Positions 9,510-20,602 of a stretch of 37,459 nucleotides of DNA are shown piece by piece. Within the stretch, counting starts at the first letter, position 1. Each line of letters starts with the position of its first letter. Position numbers and translations under genes: made by a program. The notes beneath the pieces were generated by a model. That model saw nothing but the letters and a program-made list of their open reading frames with translations. It had not been told where the DNA came from and made no database searches. The stretch lies in NCBI GenBank assembly GCA_016294985.1, contig JAECRW010000002.1, forward strand, positions 1-37,459, given 5' to 3'. Source of the stretch: Candidatus Sifarchaeum marinoarchaea. Its GTDB lineage: Archaea > Asgardarchaeota > Sifarchaeia > Borrarchaeales > Borrarchaeaceae.

Positions 9510-9786
9510 CTAGTTTTTTCTTTTTTCTCATCTCAAAAAACGCCTTTTTCTTTTCATACTGCAGATTAGCAACTAGTTTTTAGAGTTTTAAGCCTGGCAA
9601 CTCAGAAGAAACCTTCTAAAAAAGGAAAAGTTTAAATTTTGAGGAAAACAAAAGCCGCTCAATGCAAACAAGTCAACTAAAGTTCAAAAAGAATAAAGTG
9701 GGCTCGCAATTCTATATAACATGCGTTCTATTTACATTTTGAAAATATCTAAGAAAGTAGAGGCCTAAAGAGCGACTGGTGTATTC

Positions 9787-10953
9787 ATGAAAATCTTAAT
9801 GACGATGCCCTCATTTTTGCCCCACAGAGGTGGCAGTGAAATAATGGCATATGAGCTCGCTAAAAGGCTCGTTGAACTAGGCCATAAGGTAATAATTCAT
9901 ACCATACAAAAAAAAGGTACAAAGAAATACGAACAAACAGACGGAATCGAAATTTATCGATTCAAAGACATAAGACTTTTTCCAAAGTTATCTAAAATCA
10001 CACTCGGCAAAATCCCATCGATTTTTTCATTTTCTGCTATACCCTCATTATTTAGATTGGTAAAAAAAACACACCCTGATATAATCCACAGTCACTTCTT
10101 GGCAGATACCGGGCTCTCGGCAATAATAGTAGGAAATACTTTAAAGATACCAATAATAACTTCGCTCCTTGGAAAAGACATTTTTGACCCTGTGGATCCT
10201 GTTCCTATTAAATGGCATAATGTTCTTGCATGGCTTATGGAGAATTCTTCGATGGTAATTGCATGCAGTAGTGACCAAAAATTAAGAGCAAAAGCTATGG
10301 GTGTTTCTTCGGGCATCACAATAATACCGCACGGGGTAAACATCCAAAGATTCACTCCACAGGTAAAAGTAGATATTAAAAAGAAATTGGGTATTCAAGG
10401 CCCAATGATTCTATCTGTTCAACGTCTTCACCCTAGAAAAGGAATGGAATATTTAATCGATGCAATTCCTATAATTTTGGATAAAAAACCTTCAGCACAG
10501 TTCGTTATTGTAGGAAAGGGATCGGAAAAAGCAAAGATAGAAAAGAAAATCGAAATATTACACATTGAAAATAATGTAAAATTAGTTGGATTCGTTCCAG
10601 ACTCGGAACTTCCCCACTATTATGCAAACTGCGATCTATTCGTGCTAAACTCTCTTTATGAGGCATTTGGAATTGTTTTGCTGGAAGCAATGGCATCAGG
10701 AAAACCAGTTGTTGCAACTACAGTTGGAGGAGTTCCTGAAGTAGTAATGAATGGAAAAACCGGTTTTTTGGTGTCCCCCAGGAAACCAAAGCAACTTGCA
10801 GAGGCGAGCATTAAGATTTTACAAGATCCCGAAATGAAACAAAAAATGGGTAACTCTGGACTGAACAGAGTTTTAAAACGATTTAGTTGGGACTCGATAG
10901 TGAAAAAATATCTGAATGCATATATTATGACCCAAAAATTGAAAAGCAGATGA
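9787..10953 (+). CDS. GT4-family glycosyltransferase
   Basis: HRGGSEIMAYELAKRL N-terminus; SLYEAFGIVLLEAMASGKPVVATTVGGVPEVV GT4 motif. Confidence 0.9.
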   Translation: MKILMTMPSFLPHRGGSEIMAYELAKRLVELGHKVIIHTIQKKGTKKYEQTDGIEIYRFKDIRLFPKLSKITLGKIPSIFSFSAIPSLFRLVKKTHPDIIHSHFLADTGLSAIIVGNTLKIPIITSLLGKDIFDPVDPVPIKWHNVLAWLMENSSMVIACSSDQKLRAKAMGVSSGITIIPHGVNIQRFTPQVKVDIKKKLGIQGPMILSVQRLHPRKGMEYLIDAIPIILDKKPSAQFVIVGKGSEKAKIEKKIEILHIENNVKLVGFVPDSELPHYYANCDLFVLNSLYEAFGIVLLEAMASGKPVVATTVGGVPEVVMNGKTGFLVSPRKPKQLAEASIKILQDPEMKQKMGNSGLNRVLKRFSWDSIVKKYLNAYIMTQKLKSR

Positions 10954-11042
10954 TTGCGGTTATCAGAAAATAGCGCAGTCAAGTATATTGCATTTAGATT
11001 ACGAATGAGTTTAGTATAGTAAAAATTTATGCTAGGGATATC

Positions 11043-12608
11043 ATGAGTAACAACGATGGAACGTTAAAGGAATTATTCTATGGGACGTCCCTTGTTACTA
11101 TAGGCGGAATAATAAGAGACGTTATTAGATTTATTACCATAGCGTTATTAAGTATTCTTTTAACGCCTACCGGTTACGGAATATACGTTCTAGCTTTTAC
11201 AGTTCCAGGGATAATCTTCAACCTTGCATTGAATGGTCTAATTGAAGGGATAGTGCGATCTGTTTCTGTTTATTACGGCAAAGCTGAATATTATCAAATC
11301 CGAAATGTGATAATCAAAATCCTGGGGATTCATTTTTTTGTTGGTATATGCATTAGTACAACCCTATACTTCTCTTCAGGTTTTATTAGTGAATCTATTC
11401 TGCTAAAACCGGAAATAACAGAACCACTTCGCCTTGCGTCATTTGCTGTATTACTTTTATCACTTTTCGGAGGAGTAATTAATGTTTTTAGGGCTCTTCA
11501 ACGAATAAATTATTATGTTGCACTTCATCTCACACAGGTAGTCACATATCTTGCTGTGGTTTCGGTTTTCCTAAATATCGGGCTGGGAATAATAGGTGCA
11601 ATTCAGGCAAGAATATTAACTGGGTCTGCTACATTATTAACAGGTCTGCTACTTTGTATAAAGGTCTATAAAGACATTGTTGCCACTGCTAAGATAGATG
11701 CCAGTTCTACAACCTCTGATTCACTAAAGGATGTTATCCTGTTTAGTTCTCAAATTAATATTATTAATGCGTTAAAATTATCAAGAGCAGAATTAATCAC
11801 TATATTTCTGGGAAGATTCAGTTCTACTGCGGAAGTAGCTTATTTCTCTATTGCAAATAGTGTCATGCAGGTAATTGGTTATTCTGGATCTGGATCCCTG
11901 GCGATTATGCTCTTCCCAGAATTTTCAAAATTACACGCAAAAAATGATCAACCTATGATAAGAAGGCTATTTAGAATCACACTCAAGGTGTCGTTAGTTC
12001 TTGCAGCCTTCGTTGGAGGTCTTATCATAATTGGCTCTAGACCACTTTTGATGGAATTTGTTCCTTCATATCTGCCCGCATATCCAGTCATAGTCCTCAT
12101 AGTCATTGTAGCAATTGTCAACTCAATTTCGGGTAGTCTTGGCTCTATTATTCGTGGACTTGATAAACTAAATATTTCAATTAAATACGGATCAATTGCA
12201 GCAGTTGTGAGTCTTATCTTAAACCTCTTCTTATCTTATATGGGTATTTATAATTCGGTGATTGGAGGACTCATATATGTTGTAATAATGGTGATTTGGA
12301 ATATTCCTCCCCTATTCGAAGTCTCAAGATTATTAGAAATCTCAATGCCGTTAGACTTCTTTTTAAAATTAAGTTTTGCTTTTCCTTTATCCATTTTCAT
12401 TCCTTATATGGTAACAAGTCTCTTAGGGAATGTATATCTTCAAATAATTTTGATTGCACTTTTTGTAGGCCTCTTTGGAATATTCTGTGTAATCTTGGGA
12501 GTCTTTAAGAAAGAAGAATTAGACTATTTAATTATTAATTTAACAAGGAATGAACTGACAAAAAAATTGATACCACTATTAAAGTTCTTCAAGCTTCTTG
12601 GAAGGTGA
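11043..12608 (+). CDS. Polysaccharide flippase (MOP/Wzx-like membrane protein)
   Basis: 521 aa, many TM segments, MATE/Wzx-like pattern (GTSLVTIGGIIRDVIRFITIALLS). Confidence 0.8.
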   Translation: MSNNDGTLKELFYGTSLVTIGGIIRDVIRFITIALLSILLTPTGYGIYVLAFTVPGIIFNLALNGLIEGIVRSVSVYYGKAEYYQIRNVIIKILGIHFFVGICISTTLYFSSGFISESILLKPEITEPLRLASFAVLLLSLFGGVINVFRALQRINYYVALHLTQVVTYLAVVSVFLNIGLGIIGAIQARILTGSATLLTGLLLCIKVYKDIVATAKIDASSTTSDSLKDVILFSSQINIINALKLSRAELITIFLGRFSSTAEVAYFSIANSVMQVIGYSGSGSLAIMLFPEFSKLHAKNDQPMIRRLFRITLKVSLVLAAFVGGLIIIGSRPLLMEFVPSYLPAYPVIVLIVIVAIVNSISGSLGSIIRGLDKLNISIKYGSIAAVVSLILNLFLSYMGIYNSVIGGLIYVVIMVIWNIPPLFEVSRLLEISMPLDFFLKLSFAFPLSIFIPYMVTSLLGNVYLQIILIALFVGLFGIFCVILGVFKKEELDYLIINLTRNELTKKLIPLLKFFKLLGR

Positions 12609-12637
12609 CCCCCTCTAACAATTTTTAATTTAATTTT

Positions 12638-13894
12638 TTGTACAATATGCTCATAGGAAGGAAAAACATGTACATTTGCATGCTGGCACGGGAATTTCGA
12701 GAAGGTGGAGGAGGCGTCTTTACTCATACTCGCAAAATTTCGAAAAAATTGATTGAGCTTGGTCACAAAGTCACAGTTATTGCAACAAGGAAAAAAGGAG
12801 AACCGAAACGGGACGCGATAGATGAAATTCCTATAGTTCGCGTGCGTACAACAACCATCCCATTGTATTTTGTAAGCGAATTATATGCACGAGCCACAAG
12901 AATTTTTAGCTATAGCCTTTCTGCTGCAATGAAAATTAAGGAACTACAAACACAACAAAGATTTGATGTAATTTGTGGACAAGGCGTTTCTGGTTTTGCA
13001 GGCGTTTTAGTTCGGCAAATACATTCATTACCTCTCATGATTAGGACCGCATGGCCATATATTGGCATAAAAAACATCTGTCTATCTGAAAGAGGTAATA
13101 GTCTGGATAGATGGAGAATAGAAGCAACACATTTTCCTTTAGTTATTATGGATAAATTAGCGTGCACATCAGCAGAAAAAATCACAGCATTATCGAAATC
13201 ATTGGCATACGAAATCTCAGAGGGATATAACATACCTTATGAGCGTATTGAGATCATTCCAAATGGAATTAGTGTTAAAGAATATGAAAACGTAGCATGC
13301 GATGAGATTAAAGAGAAATATAATTTGTGGGACACAATAAACGTATTGTTTGTCGGAAGGATCAATCAAAGAAAGGGTGTAGATTATCTTATAGACGCAA
13401 TACCTAAGGTACTTCAAAACGTGAAAAATATACGATTTCTTTTAGTAGGAAGCGGAAACACAATTTTTTATAAAAAAAGAGCTCGTGAACTAGGAATTGA
13501 GCAGTACATAAACTTCGTAGGACATATTTCTCACGAAGATGTAAGCAAGTATTATGCAAGTGCAGATATTTTCATTCTTCCCAGTTTATATGAAGGCATG
13601 CCTTTTGTAGTTTTAGAAGCGATGGCGGCAGGTAAACCTGTTATCTCAACTAATATAGCAGGTATACCCGATATAATTAATAACGGGCATACAGGATTCT
13701 TGATAGAACCAAAAAACGTAAATGCAATTGCCAAATATATTACTATGTTAGCAAAGAATGAAAAACTTAGGAAAAATGTAGGGAATAATGGAAAGGAGAA
13801 CATTAAAAAATTCTTTAATATTGAAAATGTTTCTAAACGACTGCTTTCTGTGTTTGAACAGACTATAATGCTTCATAATAAGAAAAAGGACTAG
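12638..13894 (+). CDS. GT4-family glycosyltransferase
   Basis: VGRINQRKGVDYLIDAIP; PSLYEGMPFVVLEAMAAGKPVISTNIAGIPDII. A downstream ATG at 12668 may be the true start. Confidence 0.9.
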   Translation: MYNMLIGRKNMYICMLAREFREGGGGVFTHTRKISKKLIELGHKVTVIATRKKGEPKRDAIDEIPIVRVRTTTIPLYFVSELYARATRIFSYSLSAAMKIKELQTQQRFDVICGQGVSGFAGVLVRQIHSLPLMIRTAWPYIGIKNICLSERGNSLDRWRIEATHFPLVIMDKLACTSAEKITALSKSLAYEISEGYNIPYERIEIIPNGISVKEYENVACDEIKEKYNLWDTINVLFVGRINQRKGVDYLIDAIPKVLQNVKNIRFLLVGSGNTIFYKKRARELGIEQYINFVGHISHEDVSKYYASADIFILPSLYEGMPFVVLEAMAAGKPVISTNIAGIPDIINNGHTGFLIEPKNVNAIAKYITMLAKNEKLRKNVGNNGKENIKKFFNIENVSKRLLSVFEQTIMLHNKKKD

Positions 13895-15213
13895 TCTGAA
13901 GCGTTATTAACATTGCCTATGAGTTTACTGTAAATTTTTACTATTTTGGGAATAATAATGCGTTCGCTAAACGTGTTAGTTACACTATGCAGTCCTCGTC
14001 GTCCCATCTCTTTTCTGAGCGAAACATCATTTAAAAGTGTCAACATTGCCTTCGATAATTCATTAACAGTTGGTCTCACTAACAGACCATTAACTCCGTC
14101 AATAACAACATCCACATTTCCACAGACTTTTGTTGCAATAACAGGAGAGCTTGCTGCCATAGATTCATAAAGAACACGGCTTAGGGCTTCTTCTCTAATT
14201 ACTGGGGCAACAATTATATCTGCAGCGGCATATACACTGGGCATCAACTTATATGGGAGATTTCCTGTAAAAAATATGTTATTGTTAAGCTTTGAAGTTT
14301 GAACTACACTCTGCAAGCGTTCAAAAAGGGGACCACTCCCAATAACTACAAAATTAGCATCAGTACCATTCTTGACTAGAAATTGGGCGGCTTTAATAAA
14401 AAGCACAATTCCTTTCTCGATTTTAAGGCGGCCTACAAAGATTATACTCTTTTTTTGAGGGAAACAAGGGATTAATTGTTTAAAGATCTCTTTATTTATA
14501 TTTTGATAGGATTTTGAATTGAAAAAATTGTGAATAACGTGTATTTTTTCCTTAGGGATTCCATTTTTTGTAAGTATACGCTTTACGCAGTTACTTACCG
14601 CAATAATTTTGTCTGTAAGACGCATCAATCTTCGTCTTATTGCAATTTTGAATAAAAAAATTGGTGTCAAAAAATATTTCACAAAATTAGGAAAACTTGA
14701 TGGAAAATAAAGAAACATTACACATTTACTCAGATTTTGAAAATTACACTTATAACATAAACGCCTCATTGTAAAAGGAGGTAAAATATGATTTCCATGA
14801 AAACAAGTTGACCAGTTGCTATTTGCAGAAACTATAACAGGGATATTCATTATTTTACCCGCAATCATTCCCTCAAAAAGCATATCCATGTTGTAGATAT
14901 GAATAAGATCAATAGCGTTCTTTTTAAAGAAAGAAACTAGGTGAACTACATTTTTAATTGAAAAAACTAGATTATTGCCCATTTCATTAAGGAGCAAGTT
15001 TTTTGACGTGTTGTTAGAAAGAATTCTATGAACAGATAATTTTTTCCAAGCAAAATGATTTTCCCAACTTTCTGGAAGATTTCTTATTTTTGTTGTAACA
15101 ACATGTACGCAAATATCGTATTCAGACAACATTCTTGCTGTGTGGTATGCACTAATTTCACCACCACCTACAATCTTTGGTGGAAAGAACCTTGTAAGGA
15201 AGCAAATCCGCAC
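13891..15213 (-). CDS. GT4-family glycosyltransferase
   Basis: PPKIVGGGEISAYHTARML; FVGRLKIEKGIVLFIKAAQ; ALSRVLYESMAASSPVIATKVCGNVDVV. Confidence 0.9.
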   Translation of the reverse strand: MRICFLTRFFPPKIVGGGEISAYHTARMLSEYDICVHVVTTKIRNLPESWENHFAWKKLSVHRILSNNTSKNLLLNEMGNNLVFSIKNVVHLVSFFKKNAIDLIHIYNMDMLFEGMIAGKIMNIPVIVSANSNWSTCFHGNHILPPFTMRRLCYKCNFQNLSKCVMFLYFPSSFPNFVKYFLTPIFLFKIAIRRRLMRLTDKIIAVSNCVKRILTKNGIPKEKIHVIHNFFNSKSYQNINKEIFKQLIPCFPQKKSIIFVGRLKIEKGIVLFIKAAQFLVKNGTDANFVVIGSGPLFERLQSVVQTSKLNNNIFFTGNLPYKLMPSVYAAADIIVAPVIREEALSRVLYESMAASSPVIATKVCGNVDVVIDGVNGLLVRPTVNELSKAMLTLLNDVSLRKEMGRRGLHSVTNTFSERIIIPKIVKIYSKLIGNVNNASD

Positions 15214-15441
15214 GTTTTTCTACTCCAGAAGTACTACAATTTGTTATTATGTCACGACCTTGAGAAATTGTATAGACAAACGACCATCGTAAAGACAAAA
15301 GTCTCTTTTACTTCAGTTCATATAAAAACGCTCCTTCCAAACGGGGATATTTTTGCTGTGTTTTTGTTTTCCGTTATGGATTCATAAGAATTAGATTTCA
15401 TATTTAAAAAGCGGATAGTTCGACAAACCAATACTTAGCCG

Positions 15442-16467
15442 TCATATCCACTTGAAAAGTGTTGCCTGTTTTTTATCAGAGATCTTTTCAAGCCGATCCA
15501 AAGCACGTTCAACTCTATTCTGTGAGAAATCATGCTCCTCACAAAGAAATTCGAATATTTTATCGCGATCTGGAGATTTCCATTTAATTGAGTAAGCGTC
15601 TGTCACCTCAGGTTCTAGGAAAATTGATCTTATTTGATCAAAAGGAACATCGGCTAATATATCTTTCACTTTCATTACTGATTCTAAATCACCGTGTTCT
15701 TTTATTAACTTTAATGCTGTTTTAGGCCCTATTCCTTTTACCCCCTCGTTAAAATCAGTTCCAATAAGAATGCCAATGTCAATTAACTGCTCTCTTGTTA
15801 TTTCAAGGTCTTTCAGCATTTCTTCAAGATAAATGAGTTCAGGCTTTACTTCAATGTATGTTGATTTTCTGGGCAATTTTCGACGTCCGGTAATCGTAAG
15901 ATTGCGTATCAGCCTATCAGCACCAAATAATAGGCTGTCATGATCCTGAGACCCCACACACCAACTATCGCCCTTTCTGACCATATAGGCTGCTTGAGCT
16001 TCACCTTCACCAGGAGCTTGCACGTATGGAAGTCCCATATGTGATAAGAGTATTTTACTGTCAGAAATCATCTGTTCGGTAAATCGCGAGGACGCTTGAG
16101 CGAATTTTCTAGCGTCTTCCCAGTCTCCTTTCTCAAGAGCTTCAAGCCATTTCTCAGTAGACGTTTCTCTAATTTGTTTTCGCATTTCAATTGTTTCTTG
16201 TTTTAATTCTGGAGATTTACCATCATATACGTAGAGTGGTCGAATGGTTTCTTCAAGTAAATTAATGCTACGATAAAAAAGACCGCTTAAATGAGATGTA
16301 ACCCGTTTTTGAAGATCTAATAGAGGTGTCCCATCAGGCTGACGAATTATTGCCAAAAACTGATATAAAACGTTCATTGTATCAATAGCAATAGTTTTGT
16401 CACTTAGATCTTTCAATTCAAGTGTGTGTGTAGTTTTCTCTATAAGATCTTTTATTTTGAGTCCCAT
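15442..16467 (-). CDS. fen: Flap endonuclease 1
   Basis: FEN1 signatures (AIDTMNVLYQFLAIIRQPDGTPL, PYVQAPGEGEAQAAYMVRKG, IGTDFNEGVKGIGPKTALKLIKEHG). Start MGLKIKDLIEK at 16467 preferred over the 26-aa-longer ORF-track start. Confidence 0.95.
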   Translation of the reverse strand: MGLKIKDLIEKTTHTLELKDLSDKTIAIDTMNVLYQFLAIIRQPDGTPLLDLQKRVTSHLSGLFYRSINLLEETIRPLYVYDGKSPELKQETIEMRKQIRETSTEKWLEALEKGDWEDARKFAQASSRFTEQMISDSKILLSHMGLPYVQAPGEGEAQAAYMVRKGDSWCVGSQDHDSLLFGADRLIRNLTITGRRKLPRKSTYIEVKPELIYLEEMLKDLEITREQLIDIGILIGTDFNEGVKGIGPKTALKLIKEHGDLESVMKVKDILADVPFDQIRSIFLEPEVTDAYSIKWKSPDRDKIFEFLCEEHDFSQNRVERALDRLEKISDKKQATLFKWI

Positions 16468-16666
16468 TGATATCGTCCTTATTATATTACACAATGTTTT
16501 TAAAAAGTTAAGTAGCGCATGATATAGAATTTTAAAAAATATCAATTATGACTTCCAATTCTGTATTCCTTGCAAATTTAATGCAAGAACTTTGGCCAAA
16601 GAAAAGTAAAATCATGTAAACAAGATTTGTTGGCTTAAAGATTTTCAAAGAGTTCAGGTTTAGAGA

Positions 16667-18214
16667 ATGAACAGGACAATACGCCTTTACCATAAATCAT
16701 ATCGCCACTCACGTCGCGATGCATCTATTCTTGTCGTTTTATTTGTTTTCGCTTTTATTCTAAGGCAACTTACAGTCATACATCCCTACGCCGACGTATA
16801 TGACATTTATTATTACTGGATACTGGCAAGAAATATGATTGCGGGTAAAGGTTATACGGTAATGGGCGAAGCCCATGATTGGTATTTACCTGGCTACCCT
16901 GTAATAGTTGCTATAAGTTCTTTGCTTATTGGAGATATAGAATTTTCTGCATTACTGATCTCTGCTATTTTAGGAAGTTTAACAATACCACTTACATTCC
17001 TGCTAGTAAAAACAGTAAGTAATGAAAAGGTTGCATTGCTCTCAAGTTCTTTAGTTTTAATTAATCCACAACATATAACTCATACAAGCAGAGCAATATC
17101 CGAAGGAATGGCTCTTCTTTTTGTTATTGTACTTCTCTACCTTCTTATTTTAGCAATAAGAGAAAAGTCAACTGTGCTGTTATATCTTTGTACATTTGTT
17201 TCAGGCGCTTTATTCTTAACAAGATATCCCAGTCTGATTTTTTTTCCAACTGTAATTATTTCATTACTTCTTTTGAGAAAAAGGATATCATGGCCAAGTA
17301 AACCAATATTTTTGGGTGTGCTGGTCATTTTGATTTGTTTTTCTGGTAGTTGGTTTTTGCGTAACTATATCCTTTTTGGTAATCCTTTTCATATCGAATA
17401 TTTATTTCGGCAGGAAGCCACCGCCGCGGAGTTAGGGGGATATGATCAACTTATTATGAGGAATATCACCTATTACTTCACTAAAGGCTTGGTATTATAT
17501 ACACTTACACCAATTGTAACAGTTTTTTTCATATATGGCCTATTAACTTCAATTAGAAAAGTCCATGTTAATGTGATTTTTTATATCTGGTTATTTTTTG
17601 AATTTCTATTTGTTACATTATGGGCAGGCACTCCTCAACCACGCTATTACTTTTCAGCGATTCCTGCTTTGTCATTATTCGTAGCATATGGTGTTAATGG
17701 GTTATATCATTATATCGAAGTTAAAATCGATAGATTTAGATTTATTAGCCTCAAGGACGTGTTTATTTTAGCATTTATACTTAGTACCTTTATTAGTTCA
17801 AATTACCTAACAATGAATCATAATTACTTTTTAGAACTGCAATATGATCGAATAGTCTTTAGAAGGGCAGCAACATGGCTAAACATAAACACACCAAATG
17901 ATTCCATAATAGTCACAACAAAACCAATGCTCTTTCATTATTATACTAATCGAACATGTATTTTATCAAGTACTTTCTTTAAGCAACCCTCTCTTTTTAC
18001 TGAGAAGTACATATACTATATCTTTGATAACCTTGATGGCGAAATATATGAGCAAGAAATCAATTGGGAGCAATTTATTCGGAAATCTGTAGTAACTTTT
18101 GAGCGGACAACAATAGACAAAGTCCTATATTTTAGAGATACGTTCCCATTCTTGTATTCAGAATCATACGAGAAAAACCGCGTTGTTGTTGTATATCAAA
18201 TAAGTCTTAGGTGA
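16667..18214 (+). CDS. GT-C fold membrane glycosyltransferase (PMT/ArnT-like)
   Basis: Multi-TM N-terminal half with an acidic first loop and a soluble C-terminal domain. Confidence 0.75.
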   Translation: MNRTIRLYHKSYRHSRRDASILVVLFVFAFILRQLTVIHPYADVYDIYYYWILARNMIAGKGYTVMGEAHDWYLPGYPVIVAISSLLIGDIEFSALLISAILGSLTIPLTFLLVKTVSNEKVALLSSSLVLINPQHITHTSRAISEGMALLFVIVLLYLLILAIREKSTVLLYLCTFVSGALFLTRYPSLIFFPTVIISLLLLRKRISWPSKPIFLGVLVILICFSGSWFLRNYILFGNPFHIEYLFRQEATAAELGGYDQLIMRNITYYFTKGLVLYTLTPIVTVFFIYGLLTSIRKVHVNVIFYIWLFFEFLFVTLWAGTPQPRYYFSAIPALSLFVAYGVNGLYHYIEVKIDRFRFISLKDVFILAFILSTFISSNYLTMNHNYFLELQYDRIVFRRAATWLNINTPNDSIIVTTKPMLFHYYTNRTCILSSTFFKQPSLFTEKYIYYIFDNLDGEIYEQEINWEQFIRKSVVTFERTTIDKVLYFRDTFPFLYSESYEKNRVVVVYQISLR

Positions 18215-18222
18215 AGAGCTAC

Positions 18223-18930
18223 TTAATGACCATATTTTCCTATCAATGGAACAAAAGAAACGCCGCCTCTTTTTTCTTTCTTTATTTTTCCGTCCAGGTC
18301 TTTTGTCAGAAGTATTAATGTTTGAAAGAAGTATACACCACCTATAGGGATTACTAATTTTCCGCTATTCTTCAATTGATCTATTAATGGCTCTGGTATC
18401 TTCGGACCCGCAGCTGTGACAAGGATTCTATCATAGGGTGCGTGTTCAGGATGTCCGAGTGTTCCGTCACCATGAATAACAGTAACTCTATCAGAATATT
18501 TTGCCCGCTCTAAGTTTTTGCGGGCGGATTCACTGAGCCTCTTGACTCTTTCTATCGAAAAAACGTGTCCAGATGCTTGACTGTCAATTGGGGCAACAAT
18601 TTCTGCGATTAATGCAGCGTGGTATCCTGAGCCTGTGCCTATCTCTAATACTTTCATTCCAACCTCTAGATCTAAAATTTCAGCCATAATCACACACATA
18701 TGAGGTGCTGAAATCGTTTGGCCATTCCCAATCGGTAACGGTGTATCGTTATAGGCACTGTCTCTAAGGGAGTCTGGCAAAAACAATTCTCTAGGAACTG
18801 TTCTGAATGCACGAATAACTTTATCAGTTTTAAGGGTGTCTGAAGCAATGAAATGCTTTATCAGTGCTTCTTTCTTTTTCAATAAATGCTGATTACTTTG
18901 ACTTTCGTCAACCATTATAAAATCACTCAA
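18223..18930 (-). CDS. pcm: Protein-L-isoaspartate O-methyltransferase
   Basis: PLPIGNGQTISAPHMCVIMAEIL; VLEIGTGSGYHAALIAEI. Confidence 0.92.
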   Translation of the reverse strand: MSDFIMVDESQSNQHLLKKKEALIKHFIASDTLKTDKVIRAFRTVPRELFLPDSLRDSAYNDTPLPIGNGQTISAPHMCVIMAEILDLEVGMKVLEIGTGSGYHAALIAEIVAPIDSQASGHVFSIERVKRLSESARKNLERAKYSDRVTVIHGDGTLGHPEHAPYDRILVTAAGPKIPEPLIDQLKNSGKLVIPIGGVYFFQTLILLTKDLDGKIKKEKRGGVSFVPLIGKYGH

Positions 18931-19057
18931 AAAGTCTATTATTTGCGTTGAGTTATTGCTATACCTTATATTTAGAGTTTTTTTATTTGAATAAATGCGT
19001 TAAAGAAAGCGATTTATTGTCTATTATGAATAGAAATAGAATGGAGGCCGCTTATCT

Positions 19058-19483
19058 TTGCCACAAGTAATTGAGACAATTATTGCACGAGGCCACAAAA
19101 ATATTCGTGCAACGCATAAAACAACATTTGAAATAACTCGCGAACAAGAGATCAGTACTTGTGCCGATTGTATTATTGCAGTTAATGCAAATGCAGCAGC
19201 AAAGGATTTAAAAGAAGAATTTAAGAACAAAGCTAAGAAACTAGATTCAATTATAGAAGTTCTCATTGAGGTAGATGGGTTAGTCGAACAAATCATGGGA
19301 AAAGGCTCACCAAAATTGATTCTTAGTCATCCAACAGATCTTGTAGGACGAAAAAGCACTTTTATTTCTGATAGAACCTTTTTAATCAATTCAAATAAAG
19401 CTGCTATAGATTTAAATAGACATCTTGTTGAAAAACTCAAAAAGCCGGGTATTGAGATAAAGATCACTTTGAAGATAGATTGA
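19058..19483 (+). CDS. DUF371-family protein
   Basis: ETIIARGHKNIRATHKTTFEITREQEISTCADCIIAVNAN...DLVGRKSTFISDRTFLINSNKAA; probable TTG start. Confidence 0.75.
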   Translation: MPQVIETIIARGHKNIRATHKTTFEITREQEISTCADCIIAVNANAAAKDLKEEFKNKAKKLDSIIEVLIEVDGLVEQIMGKGSPKLILSHPTDLVGRKSTFISDRTFLINSNKAAIDLNRHLVEKLKKPGIEIKITLKID

Positions 19484-19491
19484 AGTAAAAA

Positions 19492-20562
19492 TTATTTAAT
19501 TTTAAGATCTATTACAACCTGATAAGTATGAGGTGCAATTTGACGTACGATTTTCTTTGCAAATATCTTTTCAACTTGTCGTGAGTACTTCATTATCTTT
19601 TTGATTATCTTTTTTTCCAGAGGTTCTTCTAATTCCTCTGTTTTAAGAAAATCATAGAAATGAAGAACACCCCCTTCTTTTTTGAGGGCTTTACATGCAA
19701 CGTCTATAAACTTGTTGGCCGCTACAGGATGATTCATTATAACTCTATCAGCGATCCCGACAAGATTATTTTTAATAACAACCTCTCTGGCATCACCTAC
19801 ATAAGACACAAGTGTTCCTCGAAGTTTGTTGAGTTTAATGTTTTTTTTAAGATACTCAATTGCATTGGGATTAACATCAATTGCATATACGCTTGAAATC
19901 ACTTTGCTGGCAATTAAAATAGAAAATGGACCAATTCCGCAAAACATATCGAGTACAACTTCATTTGGGTTAACTAAGGACGCAACTCTATTATGTTCTG
20001 TGCTTAAACGAGGGCTAAAAAAGGCTTTTGTAACATCCACCACAAACCGACAACCGTGTTCTCGATGAATAGTTTCAGTACGATTTTCTCCTGCGATAAC
20101 TTCATATCTTCCTAAGCGATATAGGTCTTTTATGACCTCCTTTTTATCTAAAACAGTTTTAATGTGTTTATGGCTTTTTAATAAGGCTTCTCCTATAATT
20201 TGCACGTGCTGTGATAGAGACGAAGGAATATCTAATATTGCGATATCACCCACAACATCGTAACTATGAGGTAGAGATGCAAGTTCATATGGTTGCAAGA
20301 TTCCCTCAAGGGCGTCAACAAGATTCTTAGGGCCTTCATGTTTAACTTGAAAAGCTTTTTTTCCGATCGAGAAGTCTTGCACAGTAGAGTTGATTATATC
20401 CATCTCATTATCTGATGGAAGTTTAATCAAAGGAAAATAAATAAAAGTCTCATTTCGTTCGATTAGTAAGTTTGTATTGATGAACGAATGGCGTATTAAT
20501 AACTTTCTTGCAGATTCACCTTCGGTTTTATGCACGCGAAGATAATATGCAATGGACATCAT
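19492..20562 (-). CDS. trm5: tRNA (guanine37-N1)-methyltransferase Trm5-like
   Basis: YEVIAGENRTETIHREHGCRFVVDVTKAFFSPRLSTEHNRVA; LDMFCGIGPFSI; NHP motif (RVIMNHPVAANKFID). Confidence 0.9.
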   Translation of the reverse strand: MMSIAYYLRVHKTEGESARKLLIRHSFINTNLLIERNETFIYFPLIKLPSDNEMDIINSTVQDFSIGKKAFQVKHEGPKNLVDALEGILQPYELASLPHSYDVVGDIAILDIPSSLSQHVQIIGEALLKSHKHIKTVLDKKEVIKDLYRLGRYEVIAGENRTETIHREHGCRFVVDVTKAFFSPRLSTEHNRVASLVNPNEVVLDMFCGIGPFSILIASKVISSVYAIDVNPNAIEYLKKNIKLNKLRGTLVSYVGDAREVVIKNNLVGIADRVIMNHPVAANKFIDVACKALKKEGGVLHFYDFLKTEELEEPLEKKIIKKIMKYSRQVEKIFAKKIVRQIAPHTYQVVIDLKIK

Positions 20563-20602
20563 ACAGCTCTCACTTAATTTGTATCTGTTGCAAAGTTAAA
20601 CA

